Source of the DNA: UBA7672 sp038326205 | GTDB taxonomy: Bacteria > Pseudomonadota > Alphaproteobacteria > Caulobacterales > Hyphomonadaceae | DNA length: 64,000 nt | Reading direction: 5' to 3' | Assembly: GCA_038326205.1 (NCBI GenBank) | Contig: JBBQJV010000014.1 | Location: 1-64,000 of the forward strand | Shown here: in pieces, positions 56,174 through 64,000 of the stretch | How the letters are laid out: the number at the start of each line of letters is the position of its first letter | Position numbering within the stretch: position 1 is the first letter of the stretch | Notes under the pieces: generated by a model | The model's database searches: none | The model's input: the letters and a program-made list of their open reading frames with translations, nothing else | What the model was told of the DNA's origin: nothing | Position numbers and translations under genes: made by a program

Positions 56174-56779
56174 ATGTCGAACGCGATAGCCCCGAACGTA
56201 ACCACGCTCGCGGATCTGATTTCCACCTTGCAGGTGGAAGCGGCTTTGGAAAAGCCCCGTTCCCTGCCGCCCGTACATTTGTGGAACCCGACCAACTGCG
56301 GCGATATCGGCCTGCATATCCGGCGCGACGGCTCCTGGTGGCAGGAAGGCGTGCGGTTCAGCAGGGAAAAGCTCGTTCGCCTGTTCTCGACGATCCTGCG
56401 GCGGGACGATGACGGGTATTTCCTCGTCACCCCTCACGAAAAAGTGGTGGTGAAGGTGGACGACGCCCCGTTCGTGGGCATCCGCGTGGACCGGCATGAG
56501 TCGGATGGACATCACGTTATACTCGTCACGACGAATGTAGGCGATGTCGTGGCAGTCGATGACGCCCACCCGATCCGCGTCGTCACGGATCCCCAGACAG
56601 GCGAGCCTTCGACCTACGTGCTGGTCCGTGGTGGGCTGGAAGCCCGTCTGGCCCGCCCCCCCTATTATGAGCTGATAAGCTGGGCGAATCCCGACTCTCC
56701 GGAACATGTTGGGGCCGGAAAGCCCACCATGAGCGTGATGTCATCCGGCGTCCGTTTCCCATTGGGCGAGGCGACCTGA
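56174..56779 (+). CDS. DUF1285 domain protein
   Basis: A 201-residue cytosolic protein with the family signature LWNPTNCGDIGLHIRRDGSW and WQEGVRFSREKLVRLFSTIL. Proteins of this family lie with a Nudix hydrolase and the CCA-adding enzyme in alphaproteobacteria, as they do here. Molecular role unknown. GGAGG lies upstream of ATG 56174. The CoA pyrophosphatase gene follows after 3 bases. Confidence 0.88.
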   Translation: MSNAIAPNVTTLADLISTLQVEAALEKPRSLPPVHLWNPTNCGDIGLHIRRDGSWWQEGVRFSREKLVRLFSTILRRDDDGYFLVTPHEKVVVKVDDAPFVGIRVDRHESDGHHVILVTTNVGDVVAVDDAHPIRVVTDPQTGEPSTYVLVRGGLEARLARPPYYELISWANPDSPEHVGAGKPTMSVMSSGVRFPLGEAT

Positions 56780-56782
56780 GTC

Positions 56783-57409
56783 ATGAACTATAGCGGCAAA
56801 GCCGATTTCCTCGATCGCGCCACGCGCCTTCTTGCCCCCCTCGACGCCGTATTCGATCAGCCAATGCGGACCGACTACGATCTCAACCCCGACTGGAGGC
56901 TGCCTCCGAACGGCAATTATCGCCGCGCCGCCGTTCTGGTTGGCCTGATGGATCGCGGCGATGATTTCGGCGTCCTGCTAACGCTACGTCCGGAAACGAT
57001 GGCGAGCCATGCTGGGCAGGTCGCCTTTCCCGGCGGCCGCATCGAGCCGGGCGAAACCCCGCTGGGCGCCGCCCTTCGCGAAGCCAGCGAGGAAGTCGGG
57101 GTTGATCCGTCCACGGTGAAATTGCTGGGGCAGGGCGACACGTATCTGACGGGGTCCGGCTTCGCGATCGCCCCTTTCGTGGGTCTCCTTCCCGCCGGCT
57201 ATGTGCCCTTGCCGCACGAACGCGAGGTGGCTGACGTGTTCGAGACGCCGCTGAGTTTCCTGATGGATACCACCAACCACCAGCGCCACGAGAAGGTATA
57301 TGCGGGGGTCTTGCGCGCTTATTACGCAATGCCTCACAACGGGCGCTACATTTGGGGCGCCACGGCGGGCATGATCAAGTCGCTCCATGATCGCCTGTAC
57401 CAATCGTGA
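56783..57409 (+). CDS. Nudix hydrolase, CoA pyrophosphatase-like
   Basis: A 208-residue hydrolase of CoA or related NDP derivatives. The Nudix box is complete (G-x5-E from GGRIEPGE, then ALREASEEVG). The UPF0035 signature flanks the box (VLLTLRPETMASHAGQVAFP). It follows the DUF1285 gene by three bases and probably shares its transcript. Confidence 0.9.
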   Translation: MNYSGKADFLDRATRLLAPLDAVFDQPMRTDYDLNPDWRLPPNGNYRRAAVLVGLMDRGDDFGVLLTLRPETMASHAGQVAFPGGRIEPGETPLGAALREASEEVGVDPSTVKLLGQGDTYLTGSGFAIAPFVGLLPAGYVPLPHEREVADVFETPLSFLMDTTNHQRHEKVYAGVLRAYYAMPHNGRYIWGATAGMIKSLHDRLYQS

Positions 57410-57465
57410 CGCCCGTGGCTTGCGGCCGGTCTGGTATGACGTGGTGTGTGTGATACGGACGTGAC

Positions 57466-57810
57466 ATGACTCAACGTATTCTTGTCGAAATCCTGCTGTT
57501 CCTGATCCCGTTTGCGATCTTCATGGTCTATCGCGCCGCCGCGCGCGATCTGAGGATCAAGGACCGCTGGCCGTTGACCCGTCTGGTGATCATCGGCGCC
57601 GTCATCGCGGTGCTGGGCCTGATTGTGCCGCCGCTGCTGGAGCCGCGCGAGACCGGCAAATGTTTCGACCCGGTTCGCTATGATGGCGAGGGCCGCATCG
57701 TCTCCCCGCGTGAAATTCCGTGTTCGGAAACGCCGCTGCCGGGCAGCCAGAACCCGCCGAGCCAAGAGCCGATACAGACGCCGGTTGCCCCCCGCGACAC
57801 GGGCAACTAA
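57466..57810 (+). CDS. DUF6111 family small membrane protein
   Basis: A 114-residue protein with two hydrophobic stretches (ILVEILLFLIPFAIFMVY and TRLVIIGAVIAVLGLIVPPL) and a Pro/Arg-rich cytosolic or periplasmic tail (QNPPSQEPIQTPVAPRDTGN). It sits between the Nudix and CCA transferase genes as in related genomes, which is why it is assigned to DUF6111. Function unknown. Confidence 0.78.
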   Translation: MTQRILVEILLFLIPFAIFMVYRAAARDLRIKDRWPLTRLVIIGAVIAVLGLIVPPLLEPRETGKCFDPVRYDGEGRIVSPREIPCSETPLPGSQNPPSQEPIQTPVAPRDTGN

Positions 57811-57813
57811 GCC

Positions 57814-59013
57814 ATGCCCCAGCTGGCGATCCAGCCATGGATGATCACCGCACGACGAGTAATGGATGCGCTGGAGGCCGCGCGGCCCGGTTGCGCCCGC
57901 TATGTCGGCGGATGCGTGCGCAACGCCCTGTTGGGTGAACCTGTCTCTGACATCGACATTGCGACGCAACTGGTCCCCGAAGAGGTGACCCGTGTGATGC
58001 GCGCCGCAGGCATTGCCGTGCACCCCACCGGCATGGAGCACGGCACGCTGACTGTTGTCGCCGATCACCAGCCCTTCGAAGTCACCACCTTGCGCCGCGA
58101 CGTTGAAACAGATGGACGCCGCGCCGTCGTCGCCTTCACGCTCGACTGGGACGAAGACGCTCAGCGTCGCGACTTCCGCATCAACGCCCTCTATTCCGAC
58201 CGTGATGGCGCGATTTTCGACCCCACCGGCGGCGGCCTCGATGATCTGGCGGCGCGACGCATCGTCTTCGTCGGCAACCCGGAAACGCGCCTCCGCGAGG
58301 ACTATCTCCGCATTCTCCGCTTCTTCCGCTTCTACGCCTGGTATGGCCGCGAAGCGCCGGATGCAGCAGGTCTCGCCGCATGCGCAAAATTGCGCGCAGG
58401 ACTCGATGGCATCTCTGTCGAACGGATCTGGATGGAAACGAAAAAGCTGTGCGCCGCCGTCCAACCCATTCCTGCACTGGAAGCGATGCAGGCATCTGGC
58501 GTGATGGCGCTGCTCTACCCGGAAGCGCGCGGCCTCGACCTGTTGCGTAAGTTGGTGGCGCTGGAACAGGCGGAGGGCTGGGCGCCCGATTCGATGCTGC
58601 GTGTCCAGTCGTTGTTCTGGAAGGACCCAGTCGCAACGCGCGCTCTCGCCAACCGCCTGAAGCTGTCCAATGACGAGCGCAGCCGCGTCATCTGGCCCGC
58701 GGAAAACGAAACACCGATCTCAGCCGAGACGACGCCGCACGATGTCCGCTTCGCGGTCTATCGAGTCGGCGCGCAGGTCGTGACGGACTGCGCCACGTTG
58801 GCTCTGGCTGAAAGTGGTGATCCCGCACTGGCGGATGTCATCCGGCTCGCCAAAGCCTGGCCGAAACCAACCATGCCCGTGACCGGTGCGGATCTGATCA
58901 CGCGCGGATTTGCGCCCGGCCCTGCGATGGGGGAGGCGCTGCGCAAGGCCGAAAATGCATGGGTTGCCAGCGATTTTTTGCTGTCGCAGGAAGAGCTGCT
59001 CCGCTTGGTCTAG
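57814..59013 (+). CDS. CCA tRNA nucleotidyltransferase
   Basis: A 399-residue enzyme adding the 3' CCA to tRNAs. The class II head is ARYVGGCVRNALLGEPVSDI with the catalytic DIDIAT (two Asp); later blocks LRRDVETDGRRAVVAFTLDW and DFRINALYSDRDGAIFDPTG (nucleotide-selection region). Its stop codon shares CTAG with the convergent hemF stop. Whether it is a CCA- or only A-adding type cannot be read. Confidence 0.9.
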   Translation: MPQLAIQPWMITARRVMDALEAARPGCARYVGGCVRNALLGEPVSDIDIATQLVPEEVTRVMRAAGIAVHPTGMEHGTLTVVADHQPFEVTTLRRDVETDGRRAVVAFTLDWDEDAQRRDFRINALYSDRDGAIFDPTGGGLDDLAARRIVFVGNPETRLREDYLRILRFFRFYAWYGREAPDAAGLAACAKLRAGLDGISVERIWMETKKLCAAVQPIPALEAMQASGVMALLYPEARGLDLLRKLVALEQAEGWAPDSMLRVQSLFWKDPVATRALANRLKLSNDERSRVIWPAENETPISAETTPHDVRFAVYRVGAQVVTDCATLALAESGDPALADVIRLAKAWPKPTMPVTGADLITRGFAPGPAMGEALRKAENAWVASDFLLSQEELLRLV

Positions 59014-59891
59014 GGCCACTTAACAACCGGCGGCATCGACGACAGGATGCTCGCGACATTGCCGCCGGTCTTCAGGCCGAACGTCGTGCCGCGATCATAG
59101 AGCAGGTTGAACTCCACATAGCGGCCGCGGCGCACCAGCTGTTCCTCTCGCTCGTCCGGCGACCAGCTTTCCAACATCCGCCGTTTCACGATCTCTGGAT
59201 AAACCTTCGCAAACTCGCGGCCTACATCCTGTGTGAAGGCGAAGTCTGCTTCCCAGTCACCGGAGTTGTAGCGATCATAGAAAATACCGCCGATGCCGCG
59301 CGGCTCATTGCGGTGGGCCAGGTAGAAGTATTCCTCGCAATGCTTTTTCATGCCCGCATAATCCGCGCCGTGCGTATCGCACGCTCCGCGCATCGCATCA
59401 TGAAACTGGACCGCGTCGGGAGAGTCCTGTTGCCGCTGAGAATCGAGCAGAGGCGTGAGGTCCGCCCCGCCGCCGAACCAGCTGTTGTCGGTCACCAGCA
59501 TGCGTGTGTTCATGTGCACGGCGGGCACGCGTGGATTGGCCGGGTGTGCGATCAGCGAGATGCCCGCCGCCCAGAACTTCCCGCCCGACTTGTCGGCGCC
59601 CGGAATGGTCTTGGCGAACTCCGGGGCAAACGCGCCATAGACGCAGCTCGTGTGCACGCCGATTTTCTCGAACAGCCGCCCCTTCAGCACGGCCATGGTG
59701 CCGCCGCCGAGGTCGTCCGTGCCATCGCCCCGCTTCCACGCCGTCTTCTCGAACCGCCCGGCAGCTCCACGATAAAGCGGCGGCGACGCCGCATCCTCCA
59801 GGGCCTCGATACACGCGATGATGTCGCCCTGCAGCGACTGAAACCAAGCGTAGGCGCGCGCCTTGTGGGTCTCGATGTCGGTCTTTGTCAT
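59010..59891 (-). CDS. hemF: Coproporphyrinogen III oxidase, aerobic
   Basis: A 293-residue oxygen-dependent enzyme that turns coproporphyrinogen III into protoporphyrinogen IX. Signatures: TMAVLKGRLFEKIGVHTSCV, NTRMLVTDNSWFGGGADLTP, EPRGIGGIFYD and RRGRYVEFNLLYDRGTTFGL. It points to aerobic heme synthesis. Its stop (CTAG shared) is convergent with the CCA gene; purN starts 45 bases upstream in the same direction. Confidence 0.93.
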   Translation of the reverse strand: MTKTDIETHKARAYAWFQSLQGDIIACIEALEDAASPPLYRGAAGRFEKTAWKRGDGTDDLGGGTMAVLKGRLFEKIGVHTSCVYGAFAPEFAKTIPGADKSGGKFWAAGISLIAHPANPRVPAVHMNTRMLVTDNSWFGGGADLTPLLDSQRQQDSPDAVQFHDAMRGACDTHGADYAGMKKHCEEYFYLAHRNEPRGIGGIFYDRYNSGDWEADFAFTQDVGREFAKVYPEIVKRRMLESWSPDEREEQLVRRGRYVEFNLLYDRGTTFGLKTGGNVASILSSMPPVVKWP

Positions 59892-59936
59892 GCCGCTAGG
59901 TAGCCGCCAGATATGGGCGGCGTCCAGAGCCCGGCA

Positions 59937-60578
59937 CTATCGCGGCGCAAACAGCCGCACGTCGACCCCATCAACCACGACCGTCACCGCAACTCGTGTA
60001 CCCGACTTGCGCGCAATCGCCGCAAGGCATCGCGGATAGAGCAGGTGCTCCGCTTTCAGAACGCGCGCCGCCAATGTCTCTTCCGTATCGCCCGGCATCA
60101 CATCGATCTCGGCCTGGCCGATCACCGGCCCTTCATCTACGCCCGCCGTCACCTGATGCACCGTGCAGCCATGTACAGCGTCGCCCGCCGCAAGACAGCG
60201 CTTGTGCGTATCCACTCCTGGAAATTTCGGCAGCAGGGACGGGTGAATGTTGATCAGCTTCCCCGCCCACGTAGTCACGAACCACGGCGTCAGCACGCGC
60301 ATGAACCCCGCGAGCGCAATCAGTTCAACACCCGCCGCCCGCAGTTCCGCATCCACAGCCCGCTCGAACGCCTCGCGATCCTTGCCGTAAATCTTGTGGT
60401 CAATGGCAGAAGCAGCAACGCCAAACGCGCGCGCACGCTCCAGCCCGCCCGCGTCCGGCTTGTTCGCCAGCACCAGCACCGGCTCGCACGGCCATTGCGG
60501 ATCAGCTGCCGCCCGCAGCAGCGCTTCCATGTTGGAGCCGCGCCCCGAGATCAGGATGCCAAGCCGCGTGCGGCTCAC
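59937..60578 (-). CDS. purN: Phosphoribosylglycinamide formyltransferase
   Basis: A 213-residue GAR transformylase of purine synthesis using 10-formyl-THF. Signatures: LGILISGRGSNMEALLRA, LAGFMRVLTPWF, INIHPSLLPKFPGVDTHKRC and HQVTAGVDEGPVIGQAEI. It starts at GTG 60578, overlapping the purM stop by 4 bp (GTGA), so the two steps of the same pathway are translationally coupled. Confidence 0.93.
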   Translation of the reverse strand: MSRTRLGILISGRGSNMEALLRAAADPQWPCEPVLVLANKPDAGGLERARAFGVAASAIDHKIYGKDREAFERAVDAELRAAGVELIALAGFMRVLTPWFVTTWAGKLINIHPSLLPKFPGVDTHKRCLAAGDAVHGCTVHQVTAGVDEGPVIGQAEIDVMPGDTEETLAARVLKAEHLLYPRCLAAIARKSGTRVAVTVVVDGVDVRLFAPR

Positions 60579-61606
60579 GCTGCTACCAGTTCCCCGATGA
60601 CAAAGGCGTTCTCGCCTTCATTGGCCAACTGTTCCATCAGGGGCATCGCGACCGCAGGCTCGACCGCGAGCACGATGCCGATCCCGCAATTGAACGTGCG
60701 CCGCATTTCTTCGTCCGACAGTCCGCCAACCTGCTGCAGCCATCCGAACACCGGCGGCAATTTCCACGCCTTGTAGTCGATCTTGGGGACAAGATGATCT
60801 GGCAACATGCGCGGCGTATTCTCGGTCAGCCCGCCGCCCGTGATATGCGCCAGACCCTTGATGCGCTTGTTGCGGAGCAGCGGCAGCAGCGCCTTCACAT
60901 AGATGCGCGTCGGCGCCAGCAGCGCTTCGCCCAGCGTTTTGTCCGCGTCGAACGGCGCCGGGTCTTCCAGCTTCAGATTGCTCCGCTCCACAATCTTGCG
61001 GATCAGCGAATAGCCATTCGAATGCGGTCCCGACGACGCGATCGCGACCAGCAGGTCGCCGGCCTTCATGTCATTCGTCTTCGGGAGAATATCCTCGCGC
61101 TCGACGCCGCCGACAACGAAGCCTGCCAGATCATAATGCCCCGGCGCATACATGCCCGGCATCTCGGCCGTCTCGCCGCCCACCAGCGTGCACCCAGCCT
61201 GGCGACAACCTTCAGCGATCCCCGCCACAACCTTCGACGCCGTGCTCTTGTCCAGCTTTCCCGTCGCGAAGTAGTCGAGGAAGAACAGCGGATCGGCGCC
61301 CTGTGCCAACACGTCGTTGACGCACATCGCGACCAGATCGATGCCGATCGTTTCGTGCCTGCCGGTTGCGAACGCGAGCATCAGCTTGGTGCCAACACCG
61401 TCCGTCCCCGATACAAGCACCGGGTCCTTGAACCCTGCGGCCTTCAGGTCGAACAACCCGCCGAACCCGCCAAGTGTGCCGTCCGCGCCCGGCCGGCGCG
61501 TCGAGGCGGCCAGCGGCTTGATGGCATCAACCAGCGCGTCGCCTTCGTCGATATCGACACCGACGTCGCGATAGGTCAGGGGAGTCTTGGAATCGGGACC
61601 GCTCAT
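60575..61606 (-). CDS. purM: Phosphoribosylformylglycinamidine cyclo-ligase
   Basis: A 343-residue AIR synthetase (step after FGAM). Signatures: TYRDVGVDIDEGDALVDAIK, DLVAMCVNDVLAQGADPLFF, LVGGETAEMPGMY and AHITGGGLTENTPRMLPDHL. It leads the purM-purN operon. It is divergent from the DUF2066 gene across about 117 bp. Confidence 0.94.
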   Translation of the reverse strand: MSGPDSKTPLTYRDVGVDIDEGDALVDAIKPLAASTRRPGADGTLGGFGGLFDLKAAGFKDPVLVSGTDGVGTKLMLAFATGRHETIGIDLVAMCVNDVLAQGADPLFFLDYFATGKLDKSTASKVVAGIAEGCRQAGCTLVGGETAEMPGMYAPGHYDLAGFVVGGVEREDILPKTNDMKAGDLLVAIASSGPHSNGYSLIRKIVERSNLKLEDPAPFDADKTLGEALLAPTRIYVKALLPLLRNKRIKGLAHITGGGLTENTPRMLPDHLVPKIDYKAWKLPPVFGWLQQVGGLSDEEMRRTFNCGIGIVLAVEPAVAMPLMEQLANEGENAFVIGELVAA

Positions 61607-61723
61607 GCGCCGCCACTAACACGCACGAAACGTCCTATCCAGCGCTGCCTAATACCGTGTGAAAAAGCGTTCATGCACAACCTGCCTTACAAACGTCAGA
61701 ACCCTTCGCTAAAGTCCGGCCCC

Positions 61724-62776
61724 ATGAACAAAATCGCCAGATTCGCCGCTCTTGTTGTCGCTTCCGCGAGCCTCGCCGGCGCCGCTTTTGCCCAGAACCC
61801 GGTCTATAGGGTGAAGGATCTTGTGGTTGATGCGGTGGCGCCCAATGCGGCTGATGCCGGTTTGCAGGGCAGGAACGGCGCCCGTCTGACTGGCGCCCAA
61901 CGTCTGATCGAACGGCTGACCCTGCCGGAGGATCGCGCCTCGGCCCGCGCCCCGATCGAAGCGTCCGCCGTCGCGCAGCTCTATCGCGGCTATCAGACCC
62001 AGGGCGACCAGAAGTCATCCTCCGTCTCCGGCGGCATCCGCGCCACCGGCCTCGTGACATGGACGTTCGAGGAAGACCGTGTCCGCGCCTATCTCGACCA
62101 GCGCGGCGTCGCCTATGTGGATAACCAAGCCGCCTCTGCGCTCATCGTGCCCGTTGCCGCTTCCAACATCAGCGCCAGCGACTGGGGCTCACAGTGGGTC
62201 GTCCGCAACGGATCCTCGGTTTCCGGCAAGTCGGACGAAACTTCGCTCGCCCCCTATGTCGCCTCGACCCAGTCCTGGTCCCAGCGCCCATCGTCCGACG
62301 ACATCCAGTCGGAACTGTCCCGCACCAGCACCGACCACGGCGTCATCGCCGAAGCCTACATGCAGGGACCGCAATACTATGTGCGCCTCACCGACATGCG
62401 TGGGTCGGTCCCCAATCCGACTATTGGCGTTGTCGGACCGTTCGTCAGCCTGTCGTCGGCCCAATCTGGCGCGGCCTCCGAACTTGAACGCGCATGGAAG
62501 GCGGCCTCGGTCGTCCGCTCGAACGGCGCGACCAGCGTTTCGCTGACCGCCCAGTTCCAGGACATCCAGCAGTGGACGCTTATCCGCAAAGGTCTGGAAG
62601 GCTCCCGGCTCGTGCATGATCTCAACGTCGAGTCGATCTCGATTGCCGGCGCCGACATCACCTTGTCCTATAGTGGTCGCCCCGAACAGCTCGCGTCCGA
62701 CCTGCGCTCGCGTGGGGTTGATCTGCGCAATGCTCCGGGCGGCGGCTGGGTGCTTCTGGCGTCAGGGGTCCAATGA
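61724..62776 (+). CDS. Exported DUF2066-type protein
   Basis: A 350-residue exported protein: signal peptide ending in AGAAFAQN, then PVYRVKDLVVDAVAPNAADA and LTGAQRLIERLTLPEDRASA, as in DUF2066 proteins of this neighbourhood, and two imperfect beta-rich repeats ending GGGWVLLASG. ATG 61724 is used because of the signal peptide; an ATG at 61673 is possible. The hdaA and ppk genes follow in the same direction. Confidence 0.78.
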   Translation: MNKIARFAALVVASASLAGAAFAQNPVYRVKDLVVDAVAPNAADAGLQGRNGARLTGAQRLIERLTLPEDRASARAPIEASAVAQLYRGYQTQGDQKSSSVSGGIRATGLVTWTFEEDRVRAYLDQRGVAYVDNQAASALIVPVAASNISASDWGSQWVVRNGSSVSGKSDETSLAPYVASTQSWSQRPSSDDIQSELSRTSTDHGVIAEAYMQGPQYYVRLTDMRGSVPNPTIGVVGPFVSLSSAQSGAASELERAWKAASVVRSNGATSVSLTAQFQDIQQWTLIRKGLEGSRLVHDLNVESISIAGADITLSYSGRPEQLASDLRSRGVDLRNAPGGGWVLLASGVQ

Positions 62777-62789
62777 GCCCGAACTCGCC

Positions 62790-63473
62790 ATGACAGGTGG
62801 CCGGCACGCGGGTCAGCTCTTCCTCGACTTTCCGAAAGCGGACACTGACAACCGCCCGCTGATCGAGACCGGGTCTTATGCCGGCGCGCTTGTCGCACTG
62901 CGTCGCTGGCGTCACTGGCCGGGACAGCAACTCGCGCTGATCGGCGATCCGCAATCCGGCCGCACCCGCCTATTGCGCCTCTGGGCCGCCGACGCTGCCG
63001 CTGCCCTCGTCACGGGCGCCGCTCTGGCCGAGGCCGGGATGGACGAAATCGCCCGCCTGTCCGTCTCCGCCCTCGCCATCGACGACGCCGACCACACTGG
63101 CGCCGGTCTAGGCCTCCTCGCCGCTCTTAACCTCTGCCGCGACCGTGGCGCTCAGGTTTTGCTGGCCGGGCAGGCGGAGCCCGCCGGTTGGTTCACCATC
63201 CCCCCCGACCTCCGCTCCCGCCTCACCGCCATGCCCGTCGCCCGCATCGAAGTTCCCGATGACGAGACGCTGGCTGCCCGCCTGCGAGAGGAATGCGCCC
63301 TGCGCCACTTGAATATTCCTGAAGAATCAGTGCGCTACCTCGCCCAGCGGATGGAATCTTCGTGGGAAGCCATTGGCCGTGTGGCCGACGAAATCGCGCG
63401 GACGCCGGGAAGGGCGGAGGGTCTGCGGTCTGCCCGTGCGGCGCTGGTCGCGCTGGGCATGGATCCCGGCTGA
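62790..63473 (+). CDS. hdaA: HdaA-family DnaA regulatory inactivator
   Basis: A 227-residue AAA+-like DnaA homologue without the DNA-binding domain, which in Caulobacter promotes DnaA-ATP hydrolysis after initiation. It starts with the beta-clamp-binding-like QLFLDFP, then a degenerate Walker A (LIGDPQSGRTRLLRLW), LAIDDADHTG (Walker B-like) and the sensor region SSWEAIGRVADEI. Gene order DUF2066-hdaA-ppk is typical of the group. Confidence 0.82.
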   Translation: MTGGRHAGQLFLDFPKADTDNRPLIETGSYAGALVALRRWRHWPGQQLALIGDPQSGRTRLLRLWAADAAAALVTGAALAEAGMDEIARLSVSALAIDDADHTGAGLGLLAALNLCRDRGAQVLLAGQAEPAGWFTIPPDLRSRLTAMPVARIEVPDDETLAARLREECALRHLNIPEESVRYLAQRMESSWEAIGRVADEIARTPGRAEGLRSARAALVALGMDPG

Positions 63474-63568
63474 ATTAATCTCGCAGGTTGGCTGCAAAAC
63501 ATCCGTAATGTCTTGATGGTAAGCAGGCTGATCACGACCGGCACAAGACCGGCCGAAGACACTGGGCG

Positions 63569-64000
63569 ATGATGGCAAAACGATCGGTCAAATCCGAGCG
63601 CACAGTGCGTGAGCGCAAGACGGCGCCCATGCGCGCGCCGAAGGCGGCTGAAAAGACCGTAGGCGTCACCTCGCCCCTCGCCAACACCCCTGATCGCTTT
63701 TTCAACCGCGAGCTCAGCTGGCTGAAGTTCAACTCCCGCGTCCTTGAGGAGGCCGAAAACCGTGGCCATCCGCTGCTGGAGCGTCTGCGCTTCATCTCGA
63801 TCTCGGCCAGCAACCTCGACGAATTCTATTCTGTGCGTGTCGCTGGCCTGCGCCAACAGGTGCGCGCCAACATCACGCGCGCCAGTTCCGACGGCCTGAC
63901 GCCGCCGCAACAGCTGCAGCGAATCGGTGTCGAAGCCGGTCTCTTGATGGCCGAGCAGCAGCGCATCTGGACAACCATCCGCGCCGAGATGCGGCAGGCG
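63569..64000 (+). CDS. ppk: Polyphosphate kinase, N-terminal part (3' end outside window)
   Basis: The first 144 codons are visible. After a basic, disordered start (MMAKRSVKSERTVRERKTAP) comes the PPK1 N-terminal domain: PDRFFNRELSWLKFNSRVLE, ERLRFISISASNLDEFYSVR and VAGLRQQVRAN. The enzyme makes polyphosphate from ATP. Two ATGs in a row (63569, 63572) make the first codon ambiguous. Intergenic 63474-63568 holds its own promoter if there is one. Confidence 0.9.
   Translation, partial: MMAKRSVKSERTVRERKTAPMRAPKAAEKTVGVTSPLANTPDRFFNRELSWLKFNSRVLEEAENRGHPLLERLRFISISASNLDEFYSVRVAGLRQQVRANITRASSDGLTPPQQLQRIGVEAGLLMAEQQRIWTTIRAEMRQA

Noticed and set aside
60794..61723. Long extension of the DUF2066 ORF
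   Set aside because: It lies antisense to purM, which has unmistakable motifs; the signal peptide begins at 61724.

Overview
The window is GC-rich DNA from an alphaproteobacterium, most likely a stalked or budding marine-type lineage (Hyphomonadaceae or another Caulobacterales relative). This placement is inferred from gene content and order: a class I lysyl-tRNA synthetase, an HdaA-like protein ahead of ppk, DUF1285-Nudix-DUF6111-CCA transferase divergent from a MoxR-DUF58-DUF4159 operon, two receiver proteins carrying the GPCRRRK motif, and many short lipoproteins. No rRNA, tRNA or CRISPR array was seen.

Region 1 (1-14.8 kb). A truncated, lower-GC glycosyltransferase-like gene enters from the left. 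It is followed by a broken O-methyltransferase, a diguanylate cyclase, an RhlE-type RNA helicase, two coupled exported amidohydrolases, an exported protein killed by one stop codon, an MpaB-type oxygenase, a glutathione transferase, a decayed hybrid histidine kinase, two hotdog proteins and parE. Three pseudogenes in 12 kb mark it as a decaying stretch.

Region 2 (14.8-17.3 kb). A non-coding stretch rich in inverted repeats precedes an IS110-type element with a frameshifted recombinase. The element's leader could hold a bridge RNA.

Region 3 (17.3-24.4 kb). This holds two tandem receiver proteins (one a pseudo-receiver), a ribbon-helix-helix domain fused in frame to a P-II signal protein, and envelope genes: an L,D-transpeptidase, an alanine-rich lipoprotein, MscS, an SLT-fold lipoprotein and a PlsC-like acyltransferase.

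Region 4 (24.4-38.2 kb). All four members of the bacterial ligase-associated DNA damage response set are present: ATP-dependent ligase, beta-CASP exonuclease, DEXH helicase and PdeM phosphoesterase. They are dispersed among unrelated genes (DUF5671 protein, carboxylesterase, thioesterase, lipocalin, lipoproteins) and an IS481-type element.

Region 5 (38.2-49.4 kb). lysK, small exported and membrane proteins, a MITE-like palindrome, a YceI protein, a LexA/CI-type S24 repressor with a visible operator over its promoter, a CNNM/CorC-type protein, an ATP-grasp ligase coupled to a zinc peptidase (and perhaps to a tiny leader ORF), an SDR and a GNAT.

Region 6 (49.4-64 kb). Conserved housekeeping blocks: the MoxR/DUF58/DUF4159/VWA operon; divergently DUF1285, CoA pyrophosphatase, DUF6111 and CCA-adding enzyme; hemF; purM-purN; and divergently a DUF2066 protein, hdaA and the start of ppk.
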